The notes: generated by a model not told the origin, from the sequence alone. A DNA stretch of 64,000 nt from Azospirillum canadense (GCF_025961225.1 NZ_JAOQNG010000010.1:1478501-1542500), one strand, 5' to 3'. Positions 35,338-44,642 are shown, counted from the first letter of the stretch. Numbers and translations are program-made.

Positions 35338-36250
35338 GAATATAGCCGGGCTCTCGCTGCGCGACCTGGAATACGCGGTCGCCGTCGCCGACCACCGGCA
35401 TTTCGGCAAGGCGGCGGAACGCTGCTCGGTCAGCCAGCCGTCGCTCAGCGCCCAGGTCCGCAAGCTGGAGGAACTGCTGGGCGTCACCCTGTTCGAGCGG
35501 ACCAGCCGGCGCGTGCTGGTCACCGCCCAGGGGGAGGCGGTGATCCGCCAGGCGCGCGTCGTGCTGGAGGAGGCGCAGAAGCTGCTGGCCGTGGTGCGGG
35601 GGACGGAGGGGACCCTGCTCGGCCGCCTATCCGTGGGCGCCATCCAGACACTGGGACCCTACCTGTTCCCGCACTTGCTGCCGGCCATGCGGAGGCACCT
35701 GCCCGGCGTGCAGCTGGTCCTGTCGGAAGGCCGCACGGAAGGCCTGCTGGACGAGCTGCGGGAGGGCCGGCTCGACGCCGTCCTGCTGTCCCTGCCGATC
35801 GGGGGGGAGGGGCTGACCTGCGCGTCCCTGTTCTTCGAGCCCTTCGTGCTGGCCCACCCCGCCGGCCACCGACTGGAGGGTCTGCCCACCCTCGCGCTGG
35901 CCGACCTCGACCCCGGGGAGCTGGTGCTGCTGGAGGAGGGGCACTGCCTGCGCGACCAGGCGCTGGCCGTCTGCGGCGCGACCGCCCGCGGCTTGCGCCA
36001 CGCGACCGGGCTGGAGACCCTGCGCCACATGGTCGCCGCCGGGGCCGGCACCACGCTGATGCCCCTGCTGGCGACCGGCGACGGAGCGACCGTGGGCGGG
36101 CTCGTCGCCTACCGGCCCTTCCACGGGGACGACCCGCCCGGCCGGGTGATCGGGCTGGTGTGGCGGGCCGGCGACCCGCGCGCCCCGGGCTTCCGCGCCC
36201 TGGCCGACCGCTTGCGCGCCGCCGCCCCGCTGGGCGTGCGCCTACTCTGA
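35336..36250 (+). CDS. oxyR: Hydrogen peroxide-sensing regulator OxyR
   Basis: A 304-residue LysR-family regulator. A winged HTH occupies residues 8-66 (HFGKAAERCSVSQPSLSAQV) and a periplasmic-binding-like sensor domain spans 95-300. The two redox cysteines of OxyR are present in EEGHCLRDQALAVCG with the usual spacing, so a peroxide-driven disulfide switch is expected. The divergent neighbour is katA, the classic target. Confidence 0.93.
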   Translation: MNIAGLSLRDLEYAVAVADHRHFGKAAERCSVSQPSLSAQVRKLEELLGVTLFERTSRRVLVTAQGEAVIRQARVVLEEAQKLLAVVRGTEGTLLGRLSVGAIQTLGPYLFPHLLPAMRRHLPGVQLVLSEGRTEGLLDELREGRLDAVLLSLPIGGEGLTCASLFFEPFVLAHPAGHRLEGLPTLALADLDPGELVLLEEGHCLRDQALAVCGATARGLRHATGLETLRHMVAAGAGTTLMPLLATGDGATVGGLVAYRPFHGDDPPGRVIGLVWRAGDPRAPGFRALADRLRAAAPLGVRLL

Positions 36251-37066
36251 GACGCTGTCCGGCGGCGCCACGAAGGACAGGTGGTGCAGCACGATGCCGC
36301 TCGTCGTCGCGACGTTGAGGGAATCGAAGCTGCCCGCCATGGGGATGCGCACCGTGCGGGTCCGCGCCAGCACCGCGGCCGGCAGCCCCGGCCCTTCGGA
36401 GCCCAGCAGCAGGGCCGCCCGCTCCGGCCGGCTCAAGCCCGCCAGCGTGACCGACCCCGCCGGGCTCAGCGACAGGGTGGCGAAGCCGTGCCGCTCCAGC
36501 AGCCCCACCAGATCCGTTCCGGCCGCCAGCCGGACGAAGGGCACCATCAGCGTCGCCCCGACCGACACGCGGATGGCCTTGCGGTAGAGCGGGTCGCAGC
36601 AGCCGGAATCGAGCAGCACCGTGTCGACCCCGAAGGCCGCGGCGTTGCGGAAGATGCCGCCGACGTTGTCGTGGTTGCCGATGCCGCACAGCGCCAGCAC
36701 CACCGCGCGCGGTCCCAGATTGGCCAGCAGCGCGCCCGGTTCCGGCTCCGCCGCGCGCCGGCCGAGCGCCAGGATGCCCCGGTGCAGCGGAAACCCCGCG
36801 ACCGCGTCCAGCACCGCCTGCCCGGCCGCGTAGACGGGAACCCCCTCCGGCACGTGCTCCAGCATCGGCATCAGCGCCTCGACCCGCTTCTCCGCGATCA
36901 GCAGCGACAGGGCCTCGTGGCGCGACGCGGTCAGCAGGCTGCGCAGCACCACCGCGCCTTCGGCGATGAACAGCCCCTCACGCCCCACAAGATCGCGCTC
37001 GCGCACGTCGCGGTAGGGGGCGATGCGGGGATCAAGGGGATCGTCGATGGGGATGATGGCCGGCAT
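36242..37066 (-). CDS. TrmH/SpoU family RNA 2'-O-methyltransferase
   Basis: A 274-residue SPOUT methyltransferase. Motif 1 is NHDNVGGIFRNAAAFGVDTV, motif 2 is LLLGSEGPGL and motif 3 is MAGSFDSLNVATTSGI, together forming the SAM knot. An N-terminal substrate-binding region covers residues 1-115. It methylates a ribose in rRNA or tRNA; which nucleotide cannot be read from sequence. The ATG at 37066 begins the conserved part (MPAIIPIDDPLDPRIAPYRD). The gene overlaps the end of oxyR by nine bases in tail-to-tail orientation. Confidence 0.9.
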   Translation of the reverse strand: MPAIIPIDDPLDPRIAPYRDVRERDLVGREGLFIAEGAVVLRSLLTASRHEALSLLIAEKRVEALMPMLEHVPEGVPVYAAGQAVLDAVAGFPLHRGILALGRRAAEPEPGALLANLGPRAVVLALCGIGNHDNVGGIFRNAAAFGVDTVLLDSGCCDPLYRKAIRVSVGATLMVPFVRLAAGTDLVGLLERHGFATLSLSPAGSVTLAGLSRPERAALLLGSEGPGLPAAVLARTRTVRIPMAGSFDSLNVATTSGIVLHHLSFVAPPDSVSE

Positions 37067-37211
37067 GGCGCCCTGTGTAGCGCCCCGGCCGTCCGGCCGA
37101 AAGCCGGAAAGCTCCTGCGGTTTGTGAAGCGGCTCACTTCGGCATCGGCTGCGGAGGTCTATCCCTGCATCAACCAGACCCGCTGCCCCAAAAAAACCGG
37201 AGGAGACGACC

Positions 37212-37430
37212 ATGCGAACCACCATGCGAATTCCTGGCGCCGCCCTGCCGCGCTCCCTCGCCCTGACGGTTCTGGCCGTCTGCCGCGCGGTCACGCCACG
37301 CCGCCGCCCCCGCGCCGCCGACCCGCACCGGTTCGACGACCGCCTCCTGCGCGACATCGGCGTCAGCCGCGCCGACCTGATGTCCGCCAGCCGCTTGGGG
37401 CGGTCGCGGATGAGCGACCGCATGGATTGA
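37212..37430 (+). CDS. DUF1127 domain small protein
   Basis: A 72-residue basic protein. The C-terminal motif FDDRLLRDIGVSRADLM is the DUF1127 (YjiS-like) signature. In alphaproteobacteria some DUF1127 proteins are small Arg-rich regulators affecting RNA turnover, phosphate or carbon metabolism. A strong ggaggag site lies seven bases before the ATG. Monocistronic. Confidence 0.88.
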   Translation: MRTTMRIPGAALPRSLALTVLAVCRAVTPRRRPRAADPHRFDDRLLRDIGVSRADLMSASRLGRSRMSDRMD

Positions 37431-37439
37431 GTGGTCGTG

Positions 37440-37555
37440 TTGGGCCCCCACCCTAACCCTCCCCCACCTTCGGCGAGGGAGGGGACTGCCGCCGCCCGAC
37501 CCTAAAAGCCCTCCCTCGCCGAAGGTGGGGGAGGGTTGGGTGGGGGCACAACGCA
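37440..37555. repeat. Family A GC-rich intergenic palindrome, copy 4
   Basis: gggcccccaccctaaccctc at left mirrors gggagggttgggtgggggca at right, with inner arms accttcggcgagggaggg / ccctccctcgccgaaggt. It lies between convergent genes. Confidence 0.8.
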
Positions 37556-37585
37556 ACCACGTCCAAACCCCCACCCAACTCCCCA

Positions 37586-39364
37586 TCACGCCGCCCGCAG
37601 CGGCCAGAACAGCGCGATGGCGGCGGTGCCCAGCACCACCACGATGATCGACAGCGGCAGGCCCAGCCGCCAGTAGTCGCCGAAGCGGTAGCCGCCCGGT
37701 CCCATCACCAGCGTGTTGCACTGGTGGCCGATCGGGGTGAGGAAGTCGCAGCCCGCCCCGACCGCCACCGCCATCAGGAAGGCGTCCGGCCGCAGCCCCA
37801 GGTGGTTGGCCAAGCTGGCGCCGATCGGCGCCATCACCAGCACCGTCGCCGCGTTGTTCAGGAAGGGCGTCACCGCCATGGCCGCCACCAGCATCAAGGC
37901 CAGCGCGCCGATCGGCGGCAGGCCCTGCGCCGCCACCGAGAGCCAGCCGGCGATCAGCTCCGTCCCGCCGGTGGTGCGCAGCGCCTCGCTCACCGGGATC
38001 AGGGCGGCGAGCAGCACCAGGATCGGCCACTCGATGGCATCGTAAGCCTCCTTCAGCGTCACGACGCGCAGCGCCGTCATGGCGACCGCCGCACCGAAGA
38101 AGGCCACCACCACCGGCACTGTTCCGGTCGCCACCAGGGCGATGGTGACGACCATCACCGACAGCGCCACCCACCGCTTGCGCACGCGGCCGATGGCGAG
38201 GTCGCGCTCCGCCAGCGGCAGGCAGCCCAGCGCCGACAGCGTCTCCGACAGGCCGCTCGCCCGCGCCTGGAGCACCACGAGGTCGCCCAGCTGGAAGCGC
38301 ACCCGGCGCAGCCTCTGGCGGATCGGCCGGCCGCGCCGGCTCAGCGCCAGCAGGTTGACCCCGAAGCGCTCGCGCAGGCTCACGTCCTCCACCGTCGTGC
38401 CGACCAGCGGGGAGCGCGGCTCCACCACCGCCTCGATCACCGCGAGGTCCTCGTCGCTCTCCACCCCCTCCAGATCCTTTTCGTGCATCAGCTCCAGGCC
38501 GGCGTACTTGACGATGTCGGCCAGCGCCTGGGTGTCGGCCTCCAGCACCAGCACGTCGCCGGCGAACAGCACCCAGTGGCCGGAGGGGACATAGCGCCGG
38601 TGCCGCTCCCGGATGACTGCGGCGACGGTCACGTCGCCCTCGCCGAAGGCCTCCAGGTCGGCGACGGTCTTGTTGACGAAGGGCGAGGTCTCCGGCAGCC
38701 GCACCTCCGCCGTGTAGTCGTCGATGGAGAAGCCGGCCGCACCCGACGCCGCCTTCCGCCCCTTCGGCAGCAGCCGGTGGCCGACCGTCAGGAAGGCCAC
38801 ACCCGCCACCGCGATGACCAGCCCCACGGGCGTGAAGTCGAACATGGAGAAGGGCTCGCCCACCATCTCGGTCCGCAGCCGGCTGACGATGATGTTGGGC
38901 GAGGTGCCGACCAGCGTCATCAGCCCGCCGAGCAGCGAGCCGAAGGCCATGGGCATCAGCAGGCTGGACGCCGAGCTGTTGTTGCGCCGCGCCACCTGCA
39001 TGGCGATGGGCATGAAGATGGCCAGCGCCCCGATGTTCTTGACCACCGCCGACAGCAGCGTGACGGCGCCGGTCAGCACGATGATCTGCGCCGGGACGGT
39101 CTTCATGCGCCCGCTCAGCGGCCGCATCGCCTCCTCCACGATGCCCGACCGGCCGACCGCCGCGCTGACCACCAGGGCCGAGGCGACGATGATCACGATG
39201 TCGTCGGAAAAGCCGCGGAAGGCCTCGTCCGGTTTCACGATGCCGACGCCCACGGCCACCAGCAAAGCCAGCATGGCGACGAGGTCGTAACGCAGTCTGT
39301 CCCAGATCAGCAGCGCGATCACCGCGCCGATGATGCCGAAAGCGTAGGCTTGGTCGAGGGTCAT
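37586..39364 (-). CDS. SLC13/DASS family permease with two TrkA_C domains
   Basis: A 592-residue inner-membrane transporter. Membrane helices fill residues 1-200 and 395-590, with the family's conserved SFGSLLGGLMTLVGTSPNII-like segment near 145 (FGSLLGGLMTLVGTSPN) and a matching GHQCNTLVMGPGGY near 560. Two cytoplasmic RCK/TrkA_C domains lie between (about 210-290 and 300-385). This layout is typical of bacterial SLC13-like carriers of sulfate, dicarboxylates or other anions. The substrate is undetermined. Its promoter region contains a 19-bp tandem repeat array. Confidence 0.9.
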   Translation of the reverse strand: MTLDQAYAFGIIGAVIALLIWDRLRYDLVAMLALLVAVGVGIVKPDEAFRGFSDDIVIIVASALVVSAAVGRSGIVEEAMRPLSGRMKTVPAQIIVLTGAVTLLSAVVKNIGALAIFMPIAMQVARRNNSSASSLLMPMAFGSLLGGLMTLVGTSPNIIVSRLRTEMVGEPFSMFDFTPVGLVIAVAGVAFLTVGHRLLPKGRKAASGAAGFSIDDYTAEVRLPETSPFVNKTVADLEAFGEGDVTVAAVIRERHRRYVPSGHWVLFAGDVLVLEADTQALADIVKYAGLELMHEKDLEGVESDEDLAVIEAVVEPRSPLVGTTVEDVSLRERFGVNLLALSRRGRPIRQRLRRVRFQLGDLVVLQARASGLSETLSALGCLPLAERDLAIGRVRKRWVALSVMVVTIALVATGTVPVVVAFFGAAVAMTALRVVTLKEAYDAIEWPILVLLAALIPVSEALRTTGGTELIAGWLSVAAQGLPPIGALALMLVAAMAVTPFLNNAATVLVMAPIGASLANHLGLRPDAFLMAVAVGAGCDFLTPIGHQCNTLVMGPGGYRFGDYWRLGLPLSIIVVVLGTAAIALFWPLRAA

Positions 39365-39377
39365 GCGGCCTTTCGAT

Positions 39378-39450
39378 CGTTTTCGTTATTGGGGGGCGTT
39401 TTCGTTATTGGGGAGCGTTTTCGTTATTGGGGGATCAGCGTTATTGGGAT
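39378..39450. repeat. 19-bp tandem repeat array (three units plus a partial fourth)
   Basis: Units at 39378-39396, 39397-39415 and 39416-39434 share cgttttcgttattgggg; a shorter cgttattgggat at 39439-39450 continues the pattern into the stop codon of the AsmA gene. Unlike the surroundings it is T-rich. It lies 14 bases from the permease start codon, in its leader or promoter. Confidence 0.8.
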
Positions 39451-41447
39451 TTTCCGGACTCGCCGCGCGGTGTCGCCGCCCCGGCCGAGCCGGAGCTGTT
39501 GTTCGTCTTCGACGGCGACCGCGCGTCGCGGATCAGCTGGCCGCACTGCGGCTGCTCGTTGCTGCCGGGGTCGAGGAAGGGCAGCACGCTGGCCAGCGGG
39601 GTCAGCAGCACCCCCAGCGCCACCGCAGCGGCCCCGCGGGCGGTTGACTCCGTCGCGTTGACGCCGATGTCGGGATCGCCCAGCGTGCCGCGGACATGGA
39701 CGGGCACATGCGTGGCGAAGACCTGCGGCTTCTTGGCCCGGCCCAGCACGTTCAGGTCCAGCGCCTCGTTGCGCAGGTTGATCGTGCCGTCGGCGGTAAC
39801 CAGCGTTTCCGGCGTGTCCAGCACCAAGGCCTCGCTCTTCACCACGCCCTTGTCCACCGACAGGTTGGCGACCAGGCAATTGAAGGGCAGCGGCTTGTCG
39901 CCCGACAGCACGATCCCCAGCGTTTCCAGGATGTTGGTCTTCAGCCCCTTGATGGCGTAGCTGGTGATCTTCCCGCCGTCAACCGCCACGCCGAGCTTGC
40001 CGTCTGATGAGCCCAGGATGTCGGCCACCGTGGCACCACGCCCGGTCAGCTGGATGCGGCCGCTCGCCGTGCCGCCCATCTCCTGGGCGAAGCGGGTCTC
40101 GCGGAACAGCTGGGCGAGCCTGACCTGCCGCACCTCCAGGTTGGAACGCAGCGCCGGCACCTTCTGGCTGCCGTCCAGCACGGTCGTCCCAGCGATCTTG
40201 CCGCCGCCCATGCCCAGCGACATCGGGTCGATGGTCATCTTGCCGTTGGCCAGCACGATGTGGGCGGTCAGGTCGTCCAGCGGGGAGAAGGGCGCCTCCA
40301 CATGCTCGCCGCGGAATTTCACGTCCATGTCGGCGTTGCGCAGCTTCTCCACCGGCACCTTGGTGGCGGGAATGATGCGGTCCGCCTTCTTGGTCGGGTA
40401 GTCGCCCTTGCCTTCGGGGGAGGCGCCGATGAAGCCCGCCATGTCGATGGCGGCCAGCTTCTTCGACGTCAGGTCGCCGGTGATCTTCGGCCGCTCGCCG
40501 CCGGTGTCCACGGCCACAACGCCGGACAGGTCGCTCTCCCCGACCTTGCCCTTCATGCCGTCGAAGCGCCAGACGGTGCCGTCCCGCCCCAGGTGGCCGG
40601 TCAGGCTGTAGGGGCGGGTCTTCGGCGTCGGGATGCCCAGGATGGGGAAGACGTCGGACAGGTCGTCGCCGCTCAGCGCCACGGACAGGTCCACGCCCTC
40701 CAGCTTCACCGGTTCGGCGATGGAGCCCTCGATCTTCCCCTTGGTCTTGCCGACCGCGGTCTCGACCTTGATCGGGTAGGGCTTCGGGTTGTCGCGCAGG
40801 TATTGCAGCGAGCCGCCTTCGACCAGCAGCGTGAAGGGCTTGCCGGCGAAGTTGCCGTTGCCGTCCAGATGGACCTCCGCGTCGCCGTTGCCGCCGGTGG
40901 CGGTGTTGATGCCGCTGTCGATGTCGATCTTGCTGGTCGGGTCGCGGTAGCGGACACGGCCGTCCTCGATCGCCAGCGCCTCGATGATGGGGATGTCGCC
41001 GCGCTTGTCGGGCTTCACCGACTCCTTGGCGACCTCCTTGCGCGGGTCGGGCCCGCCGAAGTTCCAGTTCGGCTCACCGTCCTTGTTCTTCTCCAGCACC
41101 AGCTTGGGCGCCGACAGGCGGATTTCCGGAAACTCGTAGTTGCCGCGCAGCAGCGGCCACAGGCGCAGCTGGGCGTCCAGCACCTTCAGCGCGGCCATGG
41201 TCTTCTCGTCGCTCCAGTCCGCGTTGGCGACGCGCACGCCCTCGACGTGGATGCGGATGGGGTCGCCCAGCTTCACCTTGAAATCGCCGTCGATGGCGAC
41301 CTCGCGGTTCAGGGCCTTGGTCGCCTGCCGCGCGATGAAGCCGCGGGCGTCGTTCCAGTCGAACACGGCGAGCGCGATCCCCACCCCCGCCGCGATCACG
41401 ACCACAAGCCCCAGCAGGCCGAGGCCGATCCATTTCAACACGGCCAT
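39441..41447 (-). CDS. AsmA family protein
   Basis: A 668-residue protein with one N-terminal membrane anchor (LGLLGLVVVIAAGVGIALAV, residues 9-28) and a long, beta-strand-rich periplasmic part. The N-terminal AsmA domain (RQATKALNREVAIDGDFKVK) and the C-terminal region with VDKGVVKSEALVLDTPETLV are typical. AsmA-like proteins belong to the bridge-like lipid-transfer superfamily and affect outer-membrane lipid homeostasis. It is on the same strand as the SLC13 permease, 76 bases upstream of it, and could be co-transcribed. Confidence 0.9.
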   Translation of the reverse strand: MAVLKWIGLGLLGLVVVIAAGVGIALAVFDWNDARGFIARQATKALNREVAIDGDFKVKLGDPIRIHVEGVRVANADWSDEKTMAALKVLDAQLRLWPLLRGNYEFPEIRLSAPKLVLEKNKDGEPNWNFGGPDPRKEVAKESVKPDKRGDIPIIEALAIEDGRVRYRDPTSKIDIDSGINTATGGNGDAEVHLDGNGNFAGKPFTLLVEGGSLQYLRDNPKPYPIKVETAVGKTKGKIEGSIAEPVKLEGVDLSVALSGDDLSDVFPILGIPTPKTRPYSLTGHLGRDGTVWRFDGMKGKVGESDLSGVVAVDTGGERPKITGDLTSKKLAAIDMAGFIGASPEGKGDYPTKKADRIIPATKVPVEKLRNADMDVKFRGEHVEAPFSPLDDLTAHIVLANGKMTIDPMSLGMGGGKIAGTTVLDGSQKVPALRSNLEVRQVRLAQLFRETRFAQEMGGTASGRIQLTGRGATVADILGSSDGKLGVAVDGGKITSYAIKGLKTNILETLGIVLSGDKPLPFNCLVANLSVDKGVVKSEALVLDTPETLVTADGTINLRNEALDLNVLGRAKKPQVFATHVPVHVRGTLGDPDIGVNATESTARGAAAVALGVLLTPLASVLPFLDPGSNEQPQCGQLIRDARSPSKTNNSSGSAGAATPRGESGKSQ

Positions 41448-41645
41448 CTACCGCGCCTCCCGTCCTTGAATGATCCCATAACGGGCAACAGGGCACGGGT
41501 GTGGCACGTTACCTCCAAAGGACCACAGTCCCGATCGGGGGTGCCGCCGGACCGAAGCGGTCCCACTGGATTTAACGAAAAATTGATTCAATGATGTTTT
41601 CGTACAAACCCTGATCAACCCCGTCCCGACAGCCGGTCCAGGACC

Positions 41646-42749
41646 ATGCGCTCACTCACCAATTTCGCCCCCTCGACCTTTGAAGAGCGTGGCGCGGCCG
41701 TGGGTTTCACCACGCCGGTGCTGGCGCAGACCCGGGTGCGAAAGGACGACCGGGAACAGCTGGAAGTGCTGATCCCGAACCTGTCGGAAGGGCGCGGGGT
41801 CTATGTCGTTCCGTGGAAGGGCCTGCCGCTGGCCTTTCCGATGACGGTGCACGACCGCATGTTACAGGAACTCATTCACAGGGGCGAAGGCTGCTCCCCG
41901 GACGACATACGCAAGGCGGTGCTGGAGGCGGCGCGCTGCGGGCTGGCCGGTCCCCTGGCGGTGGAGGCGGCGGAGGCGGCGCTGCGCGACGACGACGAGC
42001 AGCGGCTGCTCATCAACTTCCAATTGATCGTGGAGGTGCTGAAGGCCGCCGGCCTGGAATCGACGGAGATCCTGCGCGCCGGCCTGGGGTCGGAGGCGGG
42101 GCAGAAGCTGACCCGCTCCTACATGGCCAAGGCCGCGCAAAGCTTCGCCATTGAGCCGACGGAGCTGTACGCCCGCGTCGCCGAACTGGCCGTCTTCATG
42201 GAGCCGGTGGGCATCGGCACTTCGCCCAAGCCGGCGCGGCTGCGCCGCCTGATGCGCGACCTGCTGCAGTTCCGCGACAGCATGACGGAATGGTCGGTCG
42301 ACAACGTGTCCGAATCCGCCCCGATCGGCACCTTCTGCGCGGAGGTGGCGGAGCACACGCTGAACCACGTCCGCAACGTCGTGACGCAGCTCGACCAGTC
42401 CGTGGCGTCCTTCGAAACCCTGCTGCGGCAGTGGGACACCAAGCGCACGGCCGTCCGCCGGTCGACGACGCGGCTGTCCTGGCTGCTGGACGGCTGGGAC
42501 TTCATCGTCAACACCTGGACGGCCGCCCAGGAGAAGAGCCGGCACGAGCAGGACATGACCGTGCACGAGCTGTTCCGCGTCCTTCCCTTGCTGCCCAAGG
42601 ACGAGGAGCGCGCGGACCACGCCCTGCAGGCCGACCGCGTGCTGGCGGCGAACCGCCGGACCGTCAGGGCCTATGTTGATTGGCGCAGTGGTCAACTCGA
42701 CATGGACCTTGTAATGCGGATTGAGGCGATCAAGGGAAAGGCGGCCTGA
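41646..42749 (+). CDS. Uncharacterised protein, first gene of a two-gene operon
   Basis: A 367-residue, mostly alpha-helical cytoplasmic protein with no family I can name. It has no signal peptide or membrane segment. Notable parts are NLSEGRGVYVVPWKGLPLAF (residues ~50-70), acidic-helical middle regions, and WSVDNVSESAPIGTFCAEV followed by VRNVVTQLDQSVASFETLLRQW, which look like packed amphipathic helices. A conserved-looking WLLDGWDFIVNTW segment lies near 280. The downstream gene starts three bases after the stop, so the two products are probably made together and may interact. Codon use is native. No function is proposed. Confidence 0.75.
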   Translation: MRSLTNFAPSTFEERGAAVGFTTPVLAQTRVRKDDREQLEVLIPNLSEGRGVYVVPWKGLPLAFPMTVHDRMLQELIHRGEGCSPDDIRKAVLEAARCGLAGPLAVEAAEAALRDDDEQRLLINFQLIVEVLKAAGLESTEILRAGLGSEAGQKLTRSYMAKAAQSFAIEPTELYARVAELAVFMEPVGIGTSPKPARLRRLMRDLLQFRDSMTEWSVDNVSESAPIGTFCAEVAEHTLNHVRNVVTQLDQSVASFETLLRQWDTKRTAVRRSTTRLSWLLDGWDFIVNTWTAAQEKSRHEQDMTVHELFRVLPLLPKDEERADHALQADRVLAANRRTVRAYVDWRSGQLDMDLVMRIEAIKGKAA

Positions 42750-42752
42750 GCG

Positions 42753-44066
42753 ATGGACCCGAAGGCGATTCTCGGGCTTGGCTCCAAGCTCCTCGACATC
42801 GACGAGGAACGCTTCCGCCAGGTCGTCGGCCTCCTGGAGCAGATCGGCGATCATCCGGAGGTGCAGAAGACCTTTTCCCTGATCCGCCCGCGCTTGGCGG
42901 AGGTGCGGCCCAAACGGCGGCCGACCTTCAAGCGCCTGTTCTGCGAACCGTTCGAGGATCTGTTCGAGGTGCCGAACGGCAACCAGCCGGCGCCGCTGAA
43001 CCGGATCGACCGCGCCGTGGTCAACAGCCTGTGGCCGCTGGTCGAGACGACCATCGGCAAGGACCGCCTGCGCGGCGTGACCGGCGCGTTGCGCGACGGC
43101 GCCGCCCGCGCGGAGCCGGCCGCCGCCTTCTGGGCGATGAGCGCCGGGGCGGTGGCCGACATCCTGGCGCAGCTGGAGCTGGGGCGCTACGTGGACGAGC
43201 TGGGCCTGCGCGTCAACCCGGACCGCCTGCGCACCATCCAGGACATTGCGCAGATCCTGGCGATCGCGCCGGCCGTGGACGAGATGAAGGCCGTCCTGGC
43301 CCCGAAGCCGGTGCAGAAGCTGCACAAGGACCACCTGGACGGCGTCCAGGCGGCCGGGCGCTCGGTGGCGCGCGGCCGGCCGGAGACGCTGAAGCTGTTC
43401 ATCCTCCTGGCGGCGGCGCGCCTGTCCGACCCGTCGATCCTGCTGGGCGGCCTGTGGGACATGGACTTCGGGCAGAAGGCCAGCGAACGCGCCGCGCTGT
43501 TCCTGGAACTCAGCGGCACGGTGGTCGCCCGCATCGAGGAGCGGTCGCGCGGCGGCGCCGCGGCCACGCCCGGCGGCACGACCGACCGCATGGCCGCGGC
43601 CGACCTCGCCGTCGACCTGATGGCCAGCCTGGAGGCCACCCGATCCGCCATGGAATACAGCCGCAACAAGGAGTTCGACCAGCGGCTGAAGGCGGTCCGG
43701 GAATCGGTGCACGACATGGTCCGCACCCAGGTGCTGGACGGTGCCGACGGCGAGATCCTGACCGCCGTCGCCACCCTGACCAACGACGGCGGCACCGACA
43801 CCGGCAAGATGGTGATGGCGGAAAACCAGGCCCGCGCGCTCCGCAAATGCTCGACCATCGCCGACACGCTCGGCCTGCGCGGCGAGTTGAAGAGCGTGAC
43901 GCAAAAGGCGACCGCCTCCCTGACCGACACCGCGCGCCAGGTGCTGGTGGACGGCAACGGCGACGCCCGCACCGGCTACACCGCCATCCGCATGATCGAA
44001 CTGATCTCCGGCCCCGCCGAAGCCAACCAGGTCATGGACCAGATCCTGCGCACGGGGCGGCGGTAG
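42753..44066 (+). CDS. Uncharacterised helical protein, second gene of the operon
   Basis: A 437-residue, all-helical, cytoplasmic protein of unknown family. It has no membrane segment or nucleotide-binding loop. Positions of interest are RPKRRPTFKRLFCEPFEDLF (~50-70), NRIDRAVVNSLWPLVE, and repeated helical hairpins through ~430. It lacks catalytic signatures I recognise and may be a scaffold. The tight coupling to the 367-residue upstream protein is the main clue. A family A palindrome follows and may end the transcript. Confidence 0.75.
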   Translation: MDPKAILGLGSKLLDIDEERFRQVVGLLEQIGDHPEVQKTFSLIRPRLAEVRPKRRPTFKRLFCEPFEDLFEVPNGNQPAPLNRIDRAVVNSLWPLVETTIGKDRLRGVTGALRDGAARAEPAAAFWAMSAGAVADILAQLELGRYVDELGLRVNPDRLRTIQDIAQILAIAPAVDEMKAVLAPKPVQKLHKDHLDGVQAAGRSVARGRPETLKLFILLAAARLSDPSILLGGLWDMDFGQKASERAALFLELSGTVVARIEERSRGGAAATPGGTTDRMAAADLAVDLMASLEATRSAMEYSRNKEFDQRLKAVRESVHDMVRTQVLDGADGEILTAVATLTNDGGTDTGKMVMAENQARALRKCSTIADTLGLRGELKSVTQKATASLTDTARQVLVDGNGDARTGYTAIRMIELISGPAEANQVMDQILRTGRR

Positions 44067-44084
44067 CGGAAAGCGCCGGAAGTT

Positions 44085-44252
44085 GGGCCCCACCCTAACC
44101 CTCCCCCATCTTCGCTCCCGCGCAAGCGAAGCTTGCGCTGACGCGGCAGGCGGACCTTCGGTCCGCCGAGAGCGGGGGAGGGAACTCCGCCGCTCCGACG
44201 CTCAACTCCTCCCCCCGCCGAAGGTGGGTGGAGGCTGGGAGGGGGGCCCAAC
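44085..44252. repeat. Family A GC-rich intergenic palindrome, copy 5
   Basis: It includes cgcaagcgaagcttgcg and gcggaccttcggtccgc inner palindromes, like copies 1 and 6. The outer arms are gggccccaccctaaccctcc and the partial complement ggtgggtggaggctgggagg. Confidence 0.8.
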
Positions 44253-44273
44253 GCGACAACCCCACGGACCACC

Positions 44274-44642
44274 ATGCCCTACACTGGCTGGAAACTCCCC
44301 GACGGCGAGCGCGCCCGCCTGCTGGCGCTGTTCCCGCCCGCCTACGCCACCACCGTGGCGCACCACGTCACGCTGGCATTCGGCGTCGGCCCGCGGGCGC
44401 CCCTTCCCACGGAAACAAACGGCATCATCACCGGGATCGCCGACGACGGCGCCGGCGTGCAGGCGCTGGTCGTCTCCATCGGCGGGACCACGCGGCGCCT
44501 GGACGGCTCGACCTACCACGTCACCTGGTCGCTCGGCCCCGGCCGCAAGCCGGTGGAGTCGAACGACGTCCTCCGCGCCCGCGGCTGGACTCCGGTGCCG
44601 CCGGTGCCCGTCCGGCTGGAACCGCGCTACTTCCCCCGATAG
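44274..44642 (+). CDS. Small protein with two HxT motifs (2H phosphoesterase-like)
   Basis: A 122-residue protein. Two His-x-Thr motifs, HHVTLAFG at residues 29-36 and YHVTWSLG at residues 82-89, are spaced and flanked by hydrophobic strands as in the 2H phosphoesterase fold (ligT, tRNA-ligase CPDase domains and Swiss-army-knife RNA repair-like proteins). If correct it may act on cyclic phosphates or RNA ends. No RNA ligase or kinase is nearby. The call rests on motif reading only. Confidence 0.6.
   Translation: MPYTGWKLPDGERARLLALFPPAYATTVAHHVTLAFGVGPRAPLPTETNGIITGIADDGAGVQALVVSIGGTTRRLDGSTYHVTWSLGPGRKPVESNDVLRARGWTPVPPVPVRLEPRYFPR

Noticed and set aside
39378..39450. Possible CRISPR array
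   Set aside because: The repeats are head to tail with no unique spacers, are only 19 bases long, and no cas gene is present.
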